Numbered from the stretch's first letter, positions 25,966 through 34,571 are shown. The stretch: 64,000 nt of DNA from SG8-41 sp964521405 (GCA_964521405.1 CAZFRR010000020.1:1-64000); one strand, 5' to 3'. Numbers and translations are program-made. Notes: a model not told the origin generated them from the sequence alone.

Positions 25966-26538
25966 TCAGACTTTCGGCGGCGTGACGCCCACCTGCCCCT
26001 GGTACTTGCCGCCCCGGTCCTTATAGGAAGTCTCGCAGACATCCTCCGCCAGGGCCTCGATGAAGATGACCTGCGCGACCCCCTCGTTGGCGTAGATCTT
26101 GGCCGGGAGGGGGGTGGTATTCGAGAATTCCAGCGTCACGTAACCCTCCCACTCCGGCTCCAGGGGAGTGACGTTGACTATGATCCCGCAGCGGGCATAC
26201 GTGCTCTTTCCCAGGCAGATGGTGAGCACGTTGCGGGGGATGCGGAAGTATTCGACCGTCCGGGCCAGCGCGAAGGAGTTGGGCGGGATGATGCAGACGT
26301 CGCTCTTCAGGTCGACGAACGAGTTCGGGTCGAAGTTCTTAGGGTCGACGATGGTGCTGTTCAAGTTGGTGAAGAGCTTGAATTCGTCCGAGCAGCGAAT
26401 GTCGTAGCCGTAGCTCGAGGTGCCGTAGGAAACCACCTTCCTGCCCTTCACCTCCTTGATCTGGTTGGGCTCGAAGGGCTCGATCATGCGGGCTTCGCGC
26501 GCCATGCGGCGGATCCAGCGGTCCGATTTTATTGACAT
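25966..26538 (-). CDS. dcd: dCTP deaminase
   Basis: 190 residues, trimeric enzyme turning dCTP into dUTP for dTMP supply. MSIKSDRWIRRMAREARMIEPF is the typical start; SSYGYDIRCSDEF, CIIPPNSFALARTVEYF, the catalytic Glu region ARCGIIVNVTPLEPEWEG and GVAQVIFIEA are conserved. The short C-terminus GGKYQGQVGVTPPKV is normal. A TATAAT box lies about 50 bp upstream. It works in the same pathway as thyA in this window but is separated from it. Confidence 0.96.
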   Translation of the reverse strand: MSIKSDRWIRRMAREARMIEPFEPNQIKEVKGRKVVSYGTSSYGYDIRCSDEFKLFTNLNSTIVDPKNFDPNSFVDLKSDVCIIPPNSFALARTVEYFRIPRNVLTICLGKSTYARCGIIVNVTPLEPEWEGYVTLEFSNTTPLPAKIYANEGVAQVIFIEALAEDVCETSYKDRGGKYQGQVGVTPPKV

Positions 26539-26586
26539 CGGTATAAAGAGTTAAAAATTGAGTGTCGAGTCTGTCAGCAGCAGCGA

Positions 26587-26592
26587 ATTATA
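26587..26592 (-). promoter_or_regulatory. -10 box of dcd
   Basis: TATAATTCGCTG on the minus strand, the same 12 bases as before the decarboxylase gene at 25636. The -35 region is weak. Confidence 0.4.
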
Positions 26593-26721
26593 AGCCGCCT
26601 GAGACCCGCACGAACTCCCTGTCCGTCGGAAATCTTGTGCTGAGGCGAGCGTTGAGCGGCGCCTACGGATGGTCCGCTCGAACGCGAGCAGACCGCGGCT
26701 GCGCGAGAGCGTCTGCCCCGG

Positions 26722-27810
26722 TCAGGTGTTCTGGACGACGATCTTGGGGAACGCCGCGGTGTGGTCCTGGGCCTTCTCGGCGATCTTGACCGCGATGCGG
26801 CGCGCGATTCTCTTGTAGAGCTGCGCCACCTTGCCGTCGGGGTCGGCAACGACGGTCGGCTTGCCGGAATCCGCCTGCTCGCGGATCTGGATATCGAGCG
26901 GCAGCGACCCCAGCAACTCGATGTTGTAATCCTTGCCCATCCGCTCCCCGCCCCCTTCACCGAAGATGTGCTCCTCGTGGCCGCACTTCGAGCACACGTG
27001 CGTGCTCATGTTCTCGACGATGCCGAGGATCGGGATGCCAACCTTCTCGAACATCTTGAGCCCCTTGCGGGCGTCCAACAGGGCGATGTCCTGGGGCGTG
27101 GTGACGATGACGGCGCCGGTCACCGGCACGCGCTGCGCCAGCGTCAGCTGGATGTCCCCCGTGCCCGGCGGCAGGTCCACGACCAGGTAGTCCACGACCC
27201 GCCACTGCGTTTCGTTCAGCAGCTGTTCCAGCGCCTGGGTCACCATCGGGCCGCGCCAGACCATCGGCGTCTCCACGTCGATCAGGAAACCGATGGACAT
27301 GGCCTGCAGGCCGTGGCCTTCCATGGGCTGCAGGGTCTTGCCGTCGCGCGACTCGGGCCGGCCGCGGATGCCGAGCATGGTGGGCTGGGAGGGGCCGTAG
27401 ATGTCGGCGTCCAGCACTGCAACCGATGCGCCTTCGGCAGCGAGCCCGAGCGCCAGGTTCACCGCCACCGTGCTCTTCCCCACGCCGCCCTTGCCGGAAG
27501 CCACCGCGATGATGTTCTTGATGCCGGGCACCAGCTTCACGCCGCGCTGGACCGCGTGCGGGACGATTTTTATCTGCACGCTCACGTTCACGCTGCCGAC
27601 GCCCGCAATGTCCTTAAGCGCCCTGGTCACATCCGCGCGGATCGGCTCGACCTGGGTCTTGCCGGGATAGCCCAGCAGGATTTCCACCGACACCTTGTCG
27701 CCTTCCACCTTGAGATTGCGCGCCGACTTGGTGGAAACGTAGTCCTTATGGGTGTTGGGATCGATCAGGTTCTTCAGCGCTTCCTGAACCTGCTGCTCGG
27801 TCACTGCCAT
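26722..27810 (-). CDS. apbC: Mrp/ApbC iron-sulfur carrier ATPase
   Basis: 362 residues. N-terminal DUF59/MIP18-type domain (about 1-90) followed by a P-loop ATPase with the deviant Walker A SGKGGVGKSTVAVNLA, VVDLPPGTGDIQLTL and the C-terminal CSKCGHEEHIFGEGGG, whose CxxC pair binds a [4Fe-4S] cluster for transfer to target proteins. Full length. Divergent from metG across 119 bp, a gene pair (metG and mrp) common in proteobacteria. Confidence 0.96.
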   Translation of the reverse strand: MAVTEQQVQEALKNLIDPNTHKDYVSTKSARNLKVEGDKVSVEILLGYPGKTQVEPIRADVTRALKDIAGVGSVNVSVQIKIVPHAVQRGVKLVPGIKNIIAVASGKGGVGKSTVAVNLALGLAAEGASVAVLDADIYGPSQPTMLGIRGRPESRDGKTLQPMEGHGLQAMSIGFLIDVETPMVWRGPMVTQALEQLLNETQWRVVDYLVVDLPPGTGDIQLTLAQRVPVTGAVIVTTPQDIALLDARKGLKMFEKVGIPILGIVENMSTHVCSKCGHEEHIFGEGGGERMGKDYNIELLGSLPLDIQIREQADSGKPTVVADPDGKVAQLYKRIARRIAVKIAEKAQDHTAAFPKIVVQNT

Positions 27811-27914
27811 GGTTTCCTGCCCCGTTTTAAGTGTAGGGCGCGATTCTAGTCGATTCGGCCCGCCGCGCCTATCAAGAACGCGCTAAACCCTTCTGGCGGC
27901 AAGGATTTATCGGT

Positions 27915-27920
27915 TACAAT
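27915..27920 (+). promoter_or_regulatory. Possible metG -10 box with very short leader
   Basis: TACAAT ends 9 bp before the metG ATG, as also seen for the hydrolase at 21204. No Shine-Dalgarno sequence is present between them. Motif only. Confidence 0.35.
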
Positions 27921-27929
27921 CCAGCGCTT

Positions 27930-30023
27930 ATGACACGCAGGATTTTCGTCACGACGGCCCTCCCCTACGCGAATGGGCCGTTCCACATCGGCCACATCAT
28001 GGAGTACATCCAGGCCGATATCTGGGTGCGCTTCCAGCGCATGCAGGTGGAAAAGGACGGGTTACCCCGTGAGGTGCACTTCATCGGCGCCGACGACGCG
28101 CACGGCGCGCCGATCATGCTGGCCGCGGAGAAGGCCGGGAAATCGCCCGAGGCATTCATCGCCGAGGTCGCAAAGGGACGCAAGCAGTATCTCGACGGCT
28201 TCCACATCGAGCACGACAACTGGCATTCGACCCACTCGAAAGAGAACACCGAGCTCTCGCAAGATCTCTACCGCCGACTCAAGACGAAGGGGCTTATTTA
28301 TTCGAAGACGATCGAGCAATTCTTCGACCCGGTCAAAGGGATGTTCCTCGCCGACCGTTACATCAAGGGCGAGTGCCCCAACTGCGGCGCGAAAGACCAG
28401 TACGGAGACGCCTGCGAGAATTGCAGCTCGGTTTATTCGCCCACGAAGCTGAAGAACCCCTACTCGACGCTGTCGGGGGCCACGCCGGTGATGAAATCAT
28501 CGGAGCATTACTTCTTCAGGCTCTCGGACCCGAAGTGCAAAGAGTTCCTGCGCGAGTGGGTCCACCAGCCGGGGCGGTTGCAGTCTCAAGTCGCCAACAA
28601 GGCGAAGGAATGGCTGGAAGGCGAGGACGAGAAGACGCTCGCCGACTGGGACATCTCGCGCGACCCGCCTTATTTCGGCATCCGGGTCCCGGATATCCAG
28701 GAGGAAAAGTATTTGTACGTCTGGCTGGACGCCCCGATCGGCTATTTCGCGAGCCTGAAGCACTATTGCGACCGCAAGGGCATCGATTTCCGCGCCATCG
28801 TGAAGCCCGGCAGCGACACCGAGATGGTCCATTTCATCGGCAAGGACATCATCTACTTCCACACGCTGTTCTGGCCGGCGATGCTCGAATTCTCCGGCCA
28901 CTACAAGACGCCGGACCAGGTCAACGTGCACGGCTTCATCGGCGTGTCGGGCGAGAAGATGTCCAAGTCGCGCGGCACCGGCATCGACCCGCTGCGCTAC
29001 CTCAAGCTCGGCATGAACCCCGAGTGGCTGCGCTACTACATCGCCGCCAAGTTGAACGCCAATGTCGAGGACCTGGATTTCAATCCCGATGACTTCATGG
29101 CGCGGGTCAATAGCGACTTGATCGGAAAATACGTCAATATCGCGAGCCGGGCGGCCGGGTTCATCTCCAGGACGTTTGACGGGAAGCTCCATAAGTTCCC
29201 GGCCGGCCGAATCAATCCACAATCCAGCTGGGCCGCGGCAGTTGGATCGGAAGGCGCGATCGCCGAGGCCTATGAAACGCGCGAATTCGGCAAAGTCATC
29301 CGCGAAGTCATGCGTGTCGCAGATATCGCGAATCAACGCTTCGACCAGAAAAAGCCCTGGGAACTGGCGAAAGGCACGGGCGAGCAACTGGAGGAACTGC
29401 ACCGGGTATGCACTGAAGCGCTTGATGCATTCTTCGTCCTGACGGTCTATCTCGCGCCTATTCTTCCGGCTGTTGCAGCAACGGTTGCCAGGGAACTATT
29501 CGGGCTCGAACGCGAGTTAACATTCGAAGATTGCAAGTTTCGGCCGGACAGCATTCGTCCGTACCGGCACCTCATGACCCGCGTCGACGAGAAGCAGCTC
29601 GATGCACTGTTCGAAATCGAAAAGGAACCAACGATGACATCTACCCCCCCATCCCAGCCTTCCCCCGCCGGGGGGGAAGGAGCGGTCGGTGGCGCCCCGC
29701 AAATCACGATTGATGACTTCAATAAGCTGGATTTGCGGATCGCCAGAATAGTGACGGCCGAACCGATCGAGGGCGCGGACAAGCTGCTCAAGCTCACGCT
29801 CGATGTCGGAAGCGGAACAAAGACCGTGTTCGCCGGCATTAAGTCGGCTTATGATCCCGAAAAGCTCAAAGGGAGGCTCACGGTCGTGGTCGCCAACCTC
29901 GCCCCGCGCAAGATGAAGTTCGGCGTCTCTGAGGGCATGGTGCTCGCCGCTTCCGGCGACAGCCCGGGGATCTTTCTGTTGAGCCCGGACTCCGGCGCCG
30001 AACCCGGAATGCGTGTGAAATAA
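27930..30023 (+). CDS. metG: Methionyl-tRNA synthetase with in-frame REP-coded insert
   Basis: 697 residues. Class I synthetase: FVTTALPYANGPFHIGHI holds the HIGH motif, a zinc knuckle follows (CPNCGAKDQYGDACENC), and the KMSKS loop is GEKMSKSRGTG. The C-terminal tRNA-binding domain (about 598-697) starts ITIDDFNKLDLRIARI. Between the anticodon-binding part and this domain, residues about 570-590 read TSTPPSQPSPAGGEGAVGG, the translation of a GC-rich palindrome (29658-29680). It lies in a natural linker, so the protein should still work. Confidence 0.97.
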   Translation: MTRRIFVTTALPYANGPFHIGHIMEYIQADIWVRFQRMQVEKDGLPREVHFIGADDAHGAPIMLAAEKAGKSPEAFIAEVAKGRKQYLDGFHIEHDNWHSTHSKENTELSQDLYRRLKTKGLIYSKTIEQFFDPVKGMFLADRYIKGECPNCGAKDQYGDACENCSSVYSPTKLKNPYSTLSGATPVMKSSEHYFFRLSDPKCKEFLREWVHQPGRLQSQVANKAKEWLEGEDEKTLADWDISRDPPYFGIRVPDIQEEKYLYVWLDAPIGYFASLKHYCDRKGIDFRAIVKPGSDTEMVHFIGKDIIYFHTLFWPAMLEFSGHYKTPDQVNVHGFIGVSGEKMSKSRGTGIDPLRYLKLGMNPEWLRYYIAAKLNANVEDLDFNPDDFMARVNSDLIGKYVNIASRAAGFISRTFDGKLHKFPAGRINPQSSWAAAVGSEGAIAEAYETREFGKVIREVMRVADIANQRFDQKKPWELAKGTGEQLEELHRVCTEALDAFFVLTVYLAPILPAVAATVARELFGLERELTFEDCKFRPDSIRPYRHLMTRVDEKQLDALFEIEKEPTMTSTPPSQPSPAGGEGAVGGAPQITIDDFNKLDLRIARIVTAEPIEGADKLLKLTLDVGSGTKTVFAGIKSAYDPEKLKGRLTVVVANLAPRKMKFGVSEGMVLAASGDSPGIFLLSPDSGAEPGMRVK
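29641..29693. repeat. REP-like palindrome inside metG
   Basis: CCTTCCCCC (29658-29666), GCC, GGGGGGGAAGG (29670-29680) form the core hairpin, flanked by further C-rich and G-rich arms. It is in frame and codes for PPSQPSPAGGEGAVGG, close to the PPSQGGEGKGG coded by the element in dnaE. Confidence 0.85.
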
Positions 30024-30024
30024 T

Positions 30025-30166
30025 CAGCCACCGAGATCACAGAGAACACAGAGGATGCAAAATCAATTTTCCAATCGGGCTATTTCTCGTTTTTTCTCTG
30101 TGAACTCCCTGTCCTCTGTGGCTGGATGGGGTTTTTGTCGGCGTTCATCGGCGTTCATCGGCGGCT
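30025..30166. repeat. Opposed 9-bp repeats (CACAGAGRR) plus a decamer array, metG/cyclase gap
   Basis: Left array at 30025-30055 (CACAGAGAA, CACAGAGGA), right array at 30091-30125 in opposite orientation (TTTCTCTGTG, CCTCTGTGG). Immediately after, a 10-bp array GTTCATCGGC x2 with flanks (30136-30166). The whole gap is made of repeats. Confidence 0.85.
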
Positions 30167-30184
30167 AATTACAGCTCTTAACCC

Positions 30185-31441
30185 ATGCAAGCCACCAACA
30201 ACCGCACCCTGATCTGCAGCGTCGTGTTTCTCGACATCGTCGGCTATTCGAAGAAGCCGGTGTCCGAGCAGATCCAGATCAAGGAGCGGCTGAACGAGCT
30301 GCTGACCGAGGCGCTCAAGAATGTCGCGGTCAACGACCGCATCATCCTCGACACCGGCGACGGCGCCGCGCTCTCCTTCATCGGCGACCCGGAAGATGCG
30401 CTCTTCGTGAGCCTCACGCTGCGCGACGCGCTCGCCGGCCCGCAACCCGAGGGCCCGGAGATGAAGGTGCGCATCGGCATCAACCTCGGCCCGGTCAAGC
30501 TGGTGAAGGACATCAACGGGCACCCCAACATCATCGGCGACGGCATCAACGTCGCGCAGCGCGTCATGAGCTTTGCCGGGCCGGGGGAGGTCCTCGTGTC
30601 GCGCTCCTACTACGAGGTGGTGTCCTGCATGTCCGAGGAGTACGTGAAGCTCTTCCATTACGGGGGCTCGCGCACCGACAAGCACGTGCGCGAGCACGAG
30701 GTCTACGCGGTGCTGGCCTCCGGTGAAACGCTGCAACGGGTTGCCGCCGCCACGGACACCCGGTTGAAAAAGAAGTCCCCCGACCACAGCGGGGCCGTCG
30801 TGATCGACAAGCTGTCCCAGTCCGCTTCTTACGTCACGACCAATCTGCGCCGCAAGCCGCGGCTCGGCACCGCGTTTGCCGTTATCGCCATACTCGCTGT
30901 TGCGGTCGGGTTGCGGGCGAACCGCCAGCCGCCCGCACCCGTGGCAAAAACCTCCCCGCCAACCAGAGTCACCGCGGCGCCGACACCCGCCCCGGCGAAG
31001 CCGGCCGCCAAGGAGACTGCCAAGTCTCCGGCCGTCGAAAAATCCGCTGCGACGCCGGCCCGGGAAAAAGCGCCAGCCGTGCAGGCAAAGAAACCGCCGA
31101 GCGCCCCTCCCGCTGCCACAGCAGCCAAACCTCCCGTTACGGCAGCCCCTGCAGCCAGATCCGGGTCCGAGGCGAAACCGTCCACGTCGGGCGGTAGCGG
31201 CACGTTGTTGTTCACCATCAGGCCGTGGGGCGAGATCTATGTCGATGGCAGGCACGAGGGCGACGTGCCCCCCGTGTACGAGTTACGCATCGCCGCGGGC
31301 CGGCACCGGCTGGAAATCCGGCACCCCGAGTTCCCCCCGTATATCCAGACGGTGGATGTCAGCCCTGGAGCGAAGATTCAAATCCGGCACCAGTTCCAGC
31401 CCAAAGCACAACCGATTCCGATCCCTCTGCCATGGAAATGA
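30185..31441 (+). CDS. Class III adenylate/guanylate cyclase with transmembrane segment and PEGA domain
   Basis: 418 residues. Cyclase domain at about 8-190 with metal-binding Asp in VVFLDIVGYSKK and in DTGDGAALSF, and NIIGDGINVAQRVMSF. A membrane helix lies at about 222-242, then a Pro/Ala/Lys-rich stretch (about 245-335), and a C-terminal PEGA-like domain (GEIYVDGRHEGDVPP, RHRLEIRHPEFPP). The cyclase half faces the cytoplasm and PEGA probably the periplasm. The stop overlaps the start of the kinase gene, so the two are coupled. Whether the product is cAMP, cGMP or nothing cannot be judged. Confidence 0.87.
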   Translation: MQATNNRTLICSVVFLDIVGYSKKPVSEQIQIKERLNELLTEALKNVAVNDRIILDTGDGAALSFIGDPEDALFVSLTLRDALAGPQPEGPEMKVRIGINLGPVKLVKDINGHPNIIGDGINVAQRVMSFAGPGEVLVSRSYYEVVSCMSEEYVKLFHYGGSRTDKHVREHEVYAVLASGETLQRVAAATDTRLKKKSPDHSGAVVIDKLSQSASYVTTNLRRKPRLGTAFAVIAILAVAVGLRANRQPPAPVAKTSPPTRVTAAPTPAPAKPAAKETAKSPAVEKSAATPAREKAPAVQAKKPPSAPPAATAAKPPVTAAPAARSGSEAKPSTSGGSGTLLFTIRPWGEIYVDGRHEGDVPPVYELRIAAGRHRLEIRHPEFPPYIQTVDVSPGAKIQIRHQFQPKAQPIPIPLPWK

Positions 31442-32631
31442 ACATGCTTGGCCGTTACGAGATCCTTGCCGAGCTCGGCAAGGGCGCGATGGGAGTCGTC
31501 TACCGCGCGAACGACCCCCTGCTCAGCCGGACGGTCGCCATCAAGACCGTCAACATGTCGACGGATGCGGACGAGAAAGAGGAGTACGAGGCGCGCTTCA
31601 ACCAGGAAGCCCGGGCCGCGGGCGGGTTGAATCATCCCAACATCGTCACCATCCACGATATCGGCAGGAGCGGCAACGTCGCCTACATGGCGATGGAATT
31701 TCTCGAAGGCAAGGAGTTGCGCTCGCTGATGAAGCCCGGCGAGCCGCTTGTCACCGCGCTCGCGCTCGAGATCGCGGCCCAGGTGGCGGAAGGCCTCGCC
31801 TACGCCCACCAGCACGGCGTCGTTCATCGCGACGTGAAGCCCGCCAACATCATGATCCTCGACAGCGGCATAGCGAAAATTACCGACTTCGGCATCGCGC
31901 GCATGCGCTCGGCCGAGGTGAAGACGCAGACCGGGATCGTGATGGGCTCGCCGCGCTACATGTCGCCGGAGCAGGTCGCAGGCAAGCGCGCCGAGCCGCG
32001 CTCTGACATCTTCTCGCTGGGCGTGATCTTCTACGAAATGCTCACCGGCAAGCCGGCATTCACCGGGGAGGACGTGACCTCGGTCATGTACCAGATCCTC
32101 AATCTCGTGCCGCCGCCGCCCAGCTCGATCAATCCGGAGGTCCCGGCGGTGCTGGATTTCATCGTCGCCAAGGCGCTCGCCAAGACCGCCGAGGACCGCT
32201 ACCAGGATGCAGCCGAATTAGCCCGCGACCTGCGCGACAGCACAATACAGGTGTCTGCCACCACGCGGCCGTCCTCGATTGCGCGTCCGGCCGCGCAACC
32301 GAGACTGAACCAGGAGGCGGCGCAGGCGCTGGCGCGCACGCTGCCCGGCGAGCGGCGTGACGATGGGACATTGGAAGTTTCGGGGCCCGCCCCGGCCCTG
32401 GGGTTGTCCAAGGCTTTCAACTCCCTCGACGCGACGATGAAGCTGGCCGCGTACACCGGCATGGCCGACGCGATGAAGGACGTCGCCGGCGCCAACAGCT
32501 CGGTCAAGGAGGCGCGGGCGATGGTGAGCGCGATGCGCAGGGGGCCGGGCTGGAGCACGCAGGACAAGCTCGTCTTCGCGGCGAGCATCACCGTTGCGAT
32601 CATCGTCGGGGCCATCATCGTCTTAACCTGA
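31432..32631 (+). CDS. Tail-anchored Ser/Thr protein kinase (PknB-like)
   Basis: 399 residues from the ATG at 31432 (31438 also possible). Complete Hanks-type kinase at about 6-265: glycine loop LGKGAMGVVYRA, VAIK lysine, VVHRDVKPANIM catalytic loop, ITDFGIARM and the SPRYMSPEQVAGKR activation segment. A linker follows, and the last residues form a hydrophobic C-terminal anchor (VFAASITVAIIVGAIIVL). It overlaps the upstream cyclase gene by 10 bp. The pair looks like a membrane signalling module; targets are unknown. The frame upstream of 31432 is antisense-like noise inside the cyclase. Confidence 0.93.
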   Translation: MEMNMLGRYEILAELGKGAMGVVYRANDPLLSRTVAIKTVNMSTDADEKEEYEARFNQEARAAGGLNHPNIVTIHDIGRSGNVAYMAMEFLEGKELRSLMKPGEPLVTALALEIAAQVAEGLAYAHQHGVVHRDVKPANIMILDSGIAKITDFGIARMRSAEVKTQTGIVMGSPRYMSPEQVAGKRAEPRSDIFSLGVIFYEMLTGKPAFTGEDVTSVMYQILNLVPPPPSSINPEVPAVLDFIVAKALAKTAEDRYQDAAELARDLRDSTIQVSATTRPSSIARPAAQPRLNQEAAQALARTLPGERRDDGTLEVSGPAPALGLSKAFNSLDATMKLAAYTGMADAMKDVAGANSSVKEARAMVSAMRRGPGWSTQDKLVFAASITVAIIVGAIIVLT

Positions 32632-32644
32632 CAGACCACCACCT

Positions 32645-32714
32645 CTCACCGCGGAGGACGCAGTGGACGCGGGGGAAGAGCAGATCGAATCACGATTCAC
32701 GAATCACGATTCAC
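32645..32714. repeat. 9-bp GAGGACGCR array plus GAWTCAC heptamer array
   Basis: A 9-bp array (GAGGACGCA, GTGGACGCG; 32652-32672) is followed by four heptamers in register: GAATCAC, GATTCAC, GAATCAC, GATTCAC (32687-32714). The second array ends 4 bp before the TTG start of the enolase-family gene, leaving no room for a normal ribosome binding site. Confidence 0.88.
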
Positions 32715-32718
32715 GCAC

Positions 32719-33828
32719 TTGAAGATAGTAAGCATCGAAGCCATCGCGATTGACATCCCGCTGACGAAGAACTTCGGCGGCAGCACCTATTCCGTTCTCA
32801 AGCGCTCCACCGTCATTACCCGCGTCCGGACCGACGAAGGGCTCACGAGCGAGGTCTACAACGGCGACAACCGCAGCCACGGTCGCGAGATCGTGCGCCT
32901 GATCCACGAAGCGCTCGCGCCGCGCGTGAAGGGCATGGACATCCTCGAGGTCGAGCGGGCATGGCAGGCCATGTTCGACCTCACTCACACCAGCGGCGAA
33001 CTGAAGATCCTGCTCGAAGCGATCGCGTGCGTGGACTGCGCGCTATGGGACCTCGTCGGAAAAGCGCGCGGGAAGAGCGTGCGCGACCTCCTCGGCGGCG
33101 ACCGCGACCGCCTGCCCATCATCTCCATCGGCGGCTACTACCGGGAAGGCAAGACGCTCGCTGACATCGGGCGAGAGATGGAGCTGTATCGGGCCGCCGG
33201 TATGGCCGGCTGCAAGTTCAAGGTCGGGGGGCTCGCGCCGGCCGAGGATTTCAAGCGGGTCGAGGCCGCGCGCAAGGCGGCCGGGCCCGATTTCCTGCTG
33301 GTGGTGGACGCCAACCGCGGCTGGAACGTGCACGACGCGATCCGCTTCGCGCAACTCGTCGAGCCGCTCGACATCGGCTGGTTCGAGGAGCCGTGCCACT
33401 GGTACGACGACGCGGCGCTGATGGCGCGCGTGCGCCAGGCGACCCGCATCCCCGTCACCGCCGGCCAGTGCGAGATCACCAGCCACGGCGTGCGCCGGCT
33501 GGTGGACGCGGGTGCGGTGGATTATGTGAACTTCGACGCCTCCGAAGGCGGCGGCGTCACCGACTGGCGCCGCGCGGCGGAGATCTGCCGCAGCGCCGGG
33601 GTGCGGATGGCGCACCACGAGGAATCCCAGATCTCCCGGCAACTGCTCGCCGGCGTGCCGCACGGCACCTACGTCGAGTGTTTCGCCGACCCCGAGCGCG
33701 ACCCGGTGTGGCAGGCGATGTGGGCCAACCGCCCGGCGGTCAGGGACGGGATGATGGAAGTCGGAAGCGAGCCCGGCTTCGGCATCCAGCTCGACTGGAA
33801 GATGGTGGAGCGCTATCGCGTTGCCTGA
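32719..33828 (+). CDS. Enolase-superfamily enzyme (mandelate racemase/muconate lactonising type)
   Basis: 369 residues. Enolase-like N-terminal capping domain (IDIPLTKNFGGSTYSV) and TIM barrel. The Lys pair is in GCKFKVGG, metal ligands are Asp in LVVDANRGW, Glu in WFEEPC, and Glu in TAGQCEIT; a His follows in MAHHEES. Probably an acid-sugar dehydratase or racemase, but substrate cannot be assigned. The start is TTG directly after a GAWTCAC heptamer array; translation from it gives the normal family N-terminus (MKIVSIEAIAIDIPL). No neighbours hint at a pathway. Confidence 0.88.
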   Translation: MKIVSIEAIAIDIPLTKNFGGSTYSVLKRSTVITRVRTDEGLTSEVYNGDNRSHGREIVRLIHEALAPRVKGMDILEVERAWQAMFDLTHTSGELKILLEAIACVDCALWDLVGKARGKSVRDLLGGDRDRLPIISIGGYYREGKTLADIGREMELYRAAGMAGCKFKVGGLAPAEDFKRVEAARKAAGPDFLLVVDANRGWNVHDAIRFAQLVEPLDIGWFEEPCHWYDDAALMARVRQATRIPVTAGQCEITSHGVRRLVDAGAVDYVNFDASEGGGVTDWRRAAEICRSAGVRMAHHEESQISRQLLAGVPHGTYVECFADPERDPVWQAMWANRPAVRDGMMEVGSEPGFGIQLDWKMVERYRVA

Positions 33829-33840
33829 TGCAATAACCTC

Positions 33841-34162
33841 TCACCGCAGAGGACGCAGAGGACGCGGAGGAAAACAAGAACATAATGAGCCGCAGATAAA
33901 CGCAGATAGAACTCAAGAATCCTTCTGCCTTCTGCCTTCTGCCTTGTTATTTTTCGCCGCCGATGAACGCCGATAGACGCCGATAAGATCAAAAAACTTC
34001 AGCCACAGAGAACACAGAGGGCACAGAGAAAAAACAAGAAAGAATAGACAGGATTAACAAGATTTACAGGATTAACACTAACGGCAAAGTCTTTCTTAAC
34101 TCCTCATCCCTCATCCCTCCGCCCTGATCCCTGCGTTATTGAACCGCCGAGACGCCGAGAGA
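33841..34162. repeat. Composite island of eight short-repeat families (350-bp gene-free gap)
   Basis: The gap 33829-34178 has no gene. In order: GAGGACGCR 9-mers (33841-33870); decamer CGCAGATAAA (33890-33908); TTCTGCC heptamers (33921-33945); decamer CGCCGATGAA/CGCCGATAGA (33957-33986); CACAGAGRR 9-mers (34001-34031); CAGGATTWA 9-mers (34044-34077); TCATCCC heptamers (34101-34133); octamer-like CCGAGACG (34141-34162). All point the same way here, without the opposed partner arrays seen elsewhere. Confidence 0.92.
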
Positions 34163-34178
34163 TTCAAAGATCGAAAAA

Positions 34179-34397
34179 CTAAACGTTCATGCTAGGTGTG
34201 AGGGTGAAGACACGGGCGACCCGAGCGGCACCCTTCAAGTCACCACGCCGGAGCGCATCGCGCACATCGTCCAGCTTGTGCGCGTCGGCTACTGACAGAT
34301 AAGGCCCCCAGCCGCCTTCATCTTCGAGGAGTTCAACCTCGACTTCGGCGGCATACTTCCCCTCATGAACCAGCTTTTTGCGGCGCTTAGTGCTCAT
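34179..34397 (-). CDS. Small hypothetical protein, 72 aa
   Basis: MSTKRRKKLVHEGKYAAEVE begins a charged 72-residue protein with a beta-rich first half (AEVEVELLEDEGG) and a helical second half (KLDDVRDALRRGDLKGAARV). No signal peptide or membrane segment. The pattern (short basic head, HEGKY-like strand, then a DDVRDALRRGD helix) resembles small orphan proteins found near toxin-antitoxin or mobile loci, but no partner gene can be seen beside it, so I give no function. Flanked by repeat islands on both sides. Confidence 0.65.
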   Translation of the reverse strand: MSTKRRKKLVHEGKYAAEVEVELLEDEGGWGPYLSVADAHKLDDVRDALRRGDLKGAARVARVFTLTPSMNV

Positions 34398-34451
34398 GGG
34401 CGTCTCCTCAGAAAATCATTCTCCCACAGCTTGGGGTCCGGGCCCTCGTCC

Positions 34452-34494
34452 CCGCGTGTTGAACAGCTACGGCTTCGCCTGTTCGAACACGCGG
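34452..34494. repeat. Palindrome with 15-bp stem upstream of the 72-aa gene
   Basis: CCGCGTGTTGAACAG (34452-34466) pairs with CTGTTCGAACACGCGG (34479-34494) with one bulged base and a 12-nt loop. It is followed at 34527-34552 by CTTGGCGGTCTTGGCGGTT, an octamer-family fragment. The 174-bp gap 34398-34571 holds no other feature. Confidence 0.7.
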
Positions 34495-34571
34495 AGTTAA
34501 ACCGGCGCACCGCGTCCGGATTTGACGGCGCTTGGCGGTCTTGGCGGTTCAGTTCCTGATCTTGTCTGGCC

